From Mycobacterium sp. GA-1841 (GTDB taxonomy: Bacteria; Actinomycetota; Actinomycetes; Mycobacteriales; Mycobacteriaceae), in contig NZ_MBEQ01000110.1 of assembly GCF_001954135.1 (NCBI RefSeq), forward strand, positions 169,955 through 233,954: a stretch of 64,000 nt of DNA, written 5' to 3'. The notes below the pieces were generated by a model, which did no database searches, was not told the origin of the DNA, and saw only the letters and a list, made by a program, of their open reading frames with translations. Shown one piece after another: positions 62,413 to 64,000 of the stretch (positions are counted from its first letter, which is position 1; each line of letters begins with the position of its first letter). Both the position numbers and the translations under genes were made by a program.

Positions 62413-63699
62413 ATGAGCATGGGAATCCTCGATGAGCTGGACTGGCGCGGGCTGATCGCGCAGTCGACCGACCGCGACGCGCTGGCCGAAGACCTGGCCA
62501 AGGGACCCATGACCGTCTACTCCGGCTTCGATCCGACCGCGCCCAGCCTGCACGCGGGGCACCTGGTGCCCCTGTTGACACTGCGGCGGTTCCAGCGCGC
62601 GGGGCACCGACCGATCGTGCTGGCCGGCGGAGCCACCGGGATGATCGGTGACCCGAGGGACACGGGGGAGCGCACGCTCAACACCGCCGACACCGTCGCC
62701 GACTGGGCGGGTCGGATTCGCGGCCAGCTGGAGCGCTTCGTGGAATTCGATGACACCCCCACCGGTGCGATCGTCGAGAACAACCTGTCGTGGACGGCGG
62801 AGCTTACGGCGATCGAGTTCCTACGCGACCTGGGAAAATACTTTTCGGTCAACGTGATGCTCGACCGCGAGACCGTGCGCCGCCGGCTGGACGGTGACGG
62901 CATCTCCTACACCGAGTTCAGCTACATGCTGTTGCAGGCCAACGATTTCGTGGAGCTGCACCAGCGGCACGGTTGCGCGTTGCAGATCGGCGGCTCCGAC
63001 CAGTGGGGCAACATCGTGGCCGGCGCCCGGTTGGTGCGCCAGAAGGCCGGCGCCACCGTGCATGCGATGACGACGCCGCTGGTCACCGATTCCGAGGGCA
63101 AGAAGTTCGGCAAGTCGACGGGCGGGGGAAATCTGTGGCTCGACCCCGAGATGACCAGTCCGTATGCCTGGTACCAGTACTTCGTGAACACCGCGGACAC
63201 CGATGTGATCGGGTACCTGCGCTGGTTCACATTTCTGGACGCCGACGAGATCGCCGAGCTCGAGGACGCCACCAAGAACCGTGCACATGAACGCGCCGCA
63301 CAGAAGCGACTGGCCCGCGAGCTCACCACTTTGGTGCATGGGGAAGGCGCGACGAAGTCGGTGGAACTGGCCAGTCAGGCACTGTTCGGTCGCGGCGAGC
63401 TGACTGATCTCGATGAATCGACCCTCGGCGCTGCATTGCGGGAGGCCAGCAATGGACAGGTCGCCGAACTCAAGCCGGGCGGTCCGGATTCGATCGTCGA
63501 TTTGTTGGTCGCGACGGGATTGGCGGCAAGTAAGGGGGCCGCGCGTCGCAACGTCGCCGAGGGCGGCGTGTACGTGAACAACATTCGCATCGAAAGTGAC
63601 GAGTGGATACCACAGCATTCCGATTTTCTGCATGAGCGCTGGCTCGTGTTGCGACGTGGCAAGCGGCACATCGCCGGCGTCGAGCGCACAGGCGCCTAG
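62413..63699 (+). CDS. tyrS: Tyrosyl-tRNA synthetase
   Basis: 428 residues, class I synthetase. HIGH-type motif HAGHLVPL, KMSKS-type KFGKSTGGG and tyrosine-binding QIGGSDQWGN are present; a C-terminal S4-like RNA-binding domain (ASKGAARRNVAEGGVYVNN) follows. It charges tRNA-Tyr. An rRNA operon follows directly, as in fast-growing mycobacteria. Confidence 0.98.
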   Translation: MSMGILDELDWRGLIAQSTDRDALAEDLAKGPMTVYSGFDPTAPSLHAGHLVPLLTLRRFQRAGHRPIVLAGGATGMIGDPRDTGERTLNTADTVADWAGRIRGQLERFVEFDDTPTGAIVENNLSWTAELTAIEFLRDLGKYFSVNVMLDRETVRRRLDGDGISYTEFSYMLLQANDFVELHQRHGCALQIGGSDQWGNIVAGARLVRQKAGATVHAMTTPLVTDSEGKKFGKSTGGGNLWLDPEMTSPYAWYQYFVNTADTDVIGYLRWFTFLDADEIAELEDATKNRAHERAAQKRLARELTTLVHGEGATKSVELASQALFGRGELTDLDESTLGAALREASNGQVAELKPGGPDSIVDLLVATGLAASKGAARRNVAEGGVYVNNIRIESDEWIPQHSDFLHERWLVLRRGKRHIAGVERTGA

Positions 63700-63715
63700 G
63701 CCAACCGTGGACTGT

Positions 63716-63796
63716 GCTCTGACCTGGGAAAACGTCGGCTCGACCAGGCGATTTGACTCCCCGTTAGTGCTCACGTAACTTATTCCAGGTCAGAGC
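63716..63796. repeat. 12-base inverted repeat flanking the rrn promoter
   Basis: GCTCTGACCTGG (63716-63727) and CCAGGTCAGAGC (63785-63796) are perfect reverse complements 57 bases apart. They bracket the rrn promoter, and the right arm overlaps the expected transcript start. In read-through RNA from tyrS they would form a long hairpin. Confidence 0.8.
63753..63781 (+). promoter_or_regulatory. rRNA operon promoter
   Basis: TTGACT (63753-63758), 17-base spacer, TAACTT (63776-63781). A strong SigA promoter with start near 63788. It should drive the second rrn operon (rrnB). No second promoter is evident in the remaining 200 bases. Confidence 0.8.
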
Positions 63797-64000
63797 GACA
63801 CGGACAAGCGCCGGAGAGCGAAGACGAAATCCGAGAGAGACACCCATTACGGTGGGTCTTCTCACTGCCCGCAGAAGCTCAGCGGCTTTTAGCCGCGGGA
63901 TTTCTGCGCGACAAACTCGGGCGTGTTGTTTGAGAACTCAATAGTGTGTTTGGTGGTTTTTGTTTGTTGTTTTTGGCCACGCTCTTTTTCCCGTTTAGGG
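63788..64000 (+). other. rRNA operon leader (pre-16S), 16S lies beyond the window
   Basis: The leader has hairpins ACCCA/TGGGT near 63842 and GCGGCT/AGCCGC near 63886, enclosed by CGCAGAA/TTCTGCG. The stretch TGTTGTTTGAGAACTCAATAG near 63929 is typical of mycobacterial pre-16S leaders (antitermination and RNase III processing zone). T-rich spacer follows to the window end. The mature 16S start is not reached. Confidence 0.8.

Noticed and set aside
63900..64000. Start of the 16S rRNA gene
   Set aside because: The conserved 16S 5' sequence is not reached; only the pre-rRNA leader is in the window.

Overview
This window is chromosomal DNA from a high-GC actinobacterium, almost certainly a rapidly growing Mycobacterium (Mycolicibacterium). 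The backbone gene order matches the conserved mycobacterial segment known in M. tuberculosis as Rv1629 to Rv1689: polA, rpsA, coaE, uvrB, drug-efflux MFS, GT-C mannosyltransferase, universal stress protein, uvrA, lysX, infC-rpmI-rplT, tsnR, class III cyclase, rhomboid-like gene, pheST, argCJBDFRGH, acyl-CoA synthetase/hydrolase fusion, mpg and tyrS. The window ends in the promoter and leader of an rRNA operon directly after tyrS. Fast growers carry their second rrn operon (rrnB) there; slow growers do not. The 16S gene itself starts beyond base 64000.

Layout. 1-10.1 kb holds DNA replication and repair, translation and CoA synthesis (3' part of polA, a PrsW-type membrane protease, rpsA, coaE-GrpB fusion, a FadR-type regulator, a secreted protein, a DUF402 protein, uvrB). 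10.2-18.3 kb holds an MFS exporter, tRNA-Cys, then an accessory pair on the minus strand: a WXG-like/RTX/M91 metalloprotease and a lipoprotein. A TesB thioesterase, a GT-C mannosyltransferase, a universal stress protein and an MBL-fold hydrolase follow. 18.4-29.3 kb holds uvrA, a winged-helix protein of the AlkZ-like superfamily, an LpqH-like lipoprotein and an accessory block built around a TPR-CHAT protease pair. 29.3-41.6 kb holds an alpha/beta hydrolase, lysX, the attenuated infC-rpmI-rplT operon, tsnR, hemerythrin, acyl-CoA dehydrogenase, a DUF2236 protein, adenylate cyclase and a rhomboid-like protein. 41.7-53.7 kb holds pheST and the complete arginine operon with an ArgR operator. 53.7-64 kb holds an ABC-F ATPase, the acyl-CoA synthetase/hydrolase fusion, small secreted and Trm112 proteins, a TetR-controlled ABC exporter, mpg, tyrS and the rrn control region.

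Most genes are housekeeping. The two loci most likely to hold undescribed biology are the TPR-CHAT block (23.4-29.3 kb), a caspase-like protease with a TPR partner and two unrecognised proteins, and the gene at 12.6-14.3 kb, which joins an ESX-type N-terminus (W-S-G plus YxxxE), RTX calcium-binding repeats and an M91 zinc metalloprotease. Other points of note are repeated leaderless promoters (TANNNT followed 6-8 bases later by a start codon), two probable non-canonical starts (ATC for infC, ATT for the DUF402 gene), a shared palindromic intergenic element in two places, a coding minisatellite and a natural six-frame stop cassette.
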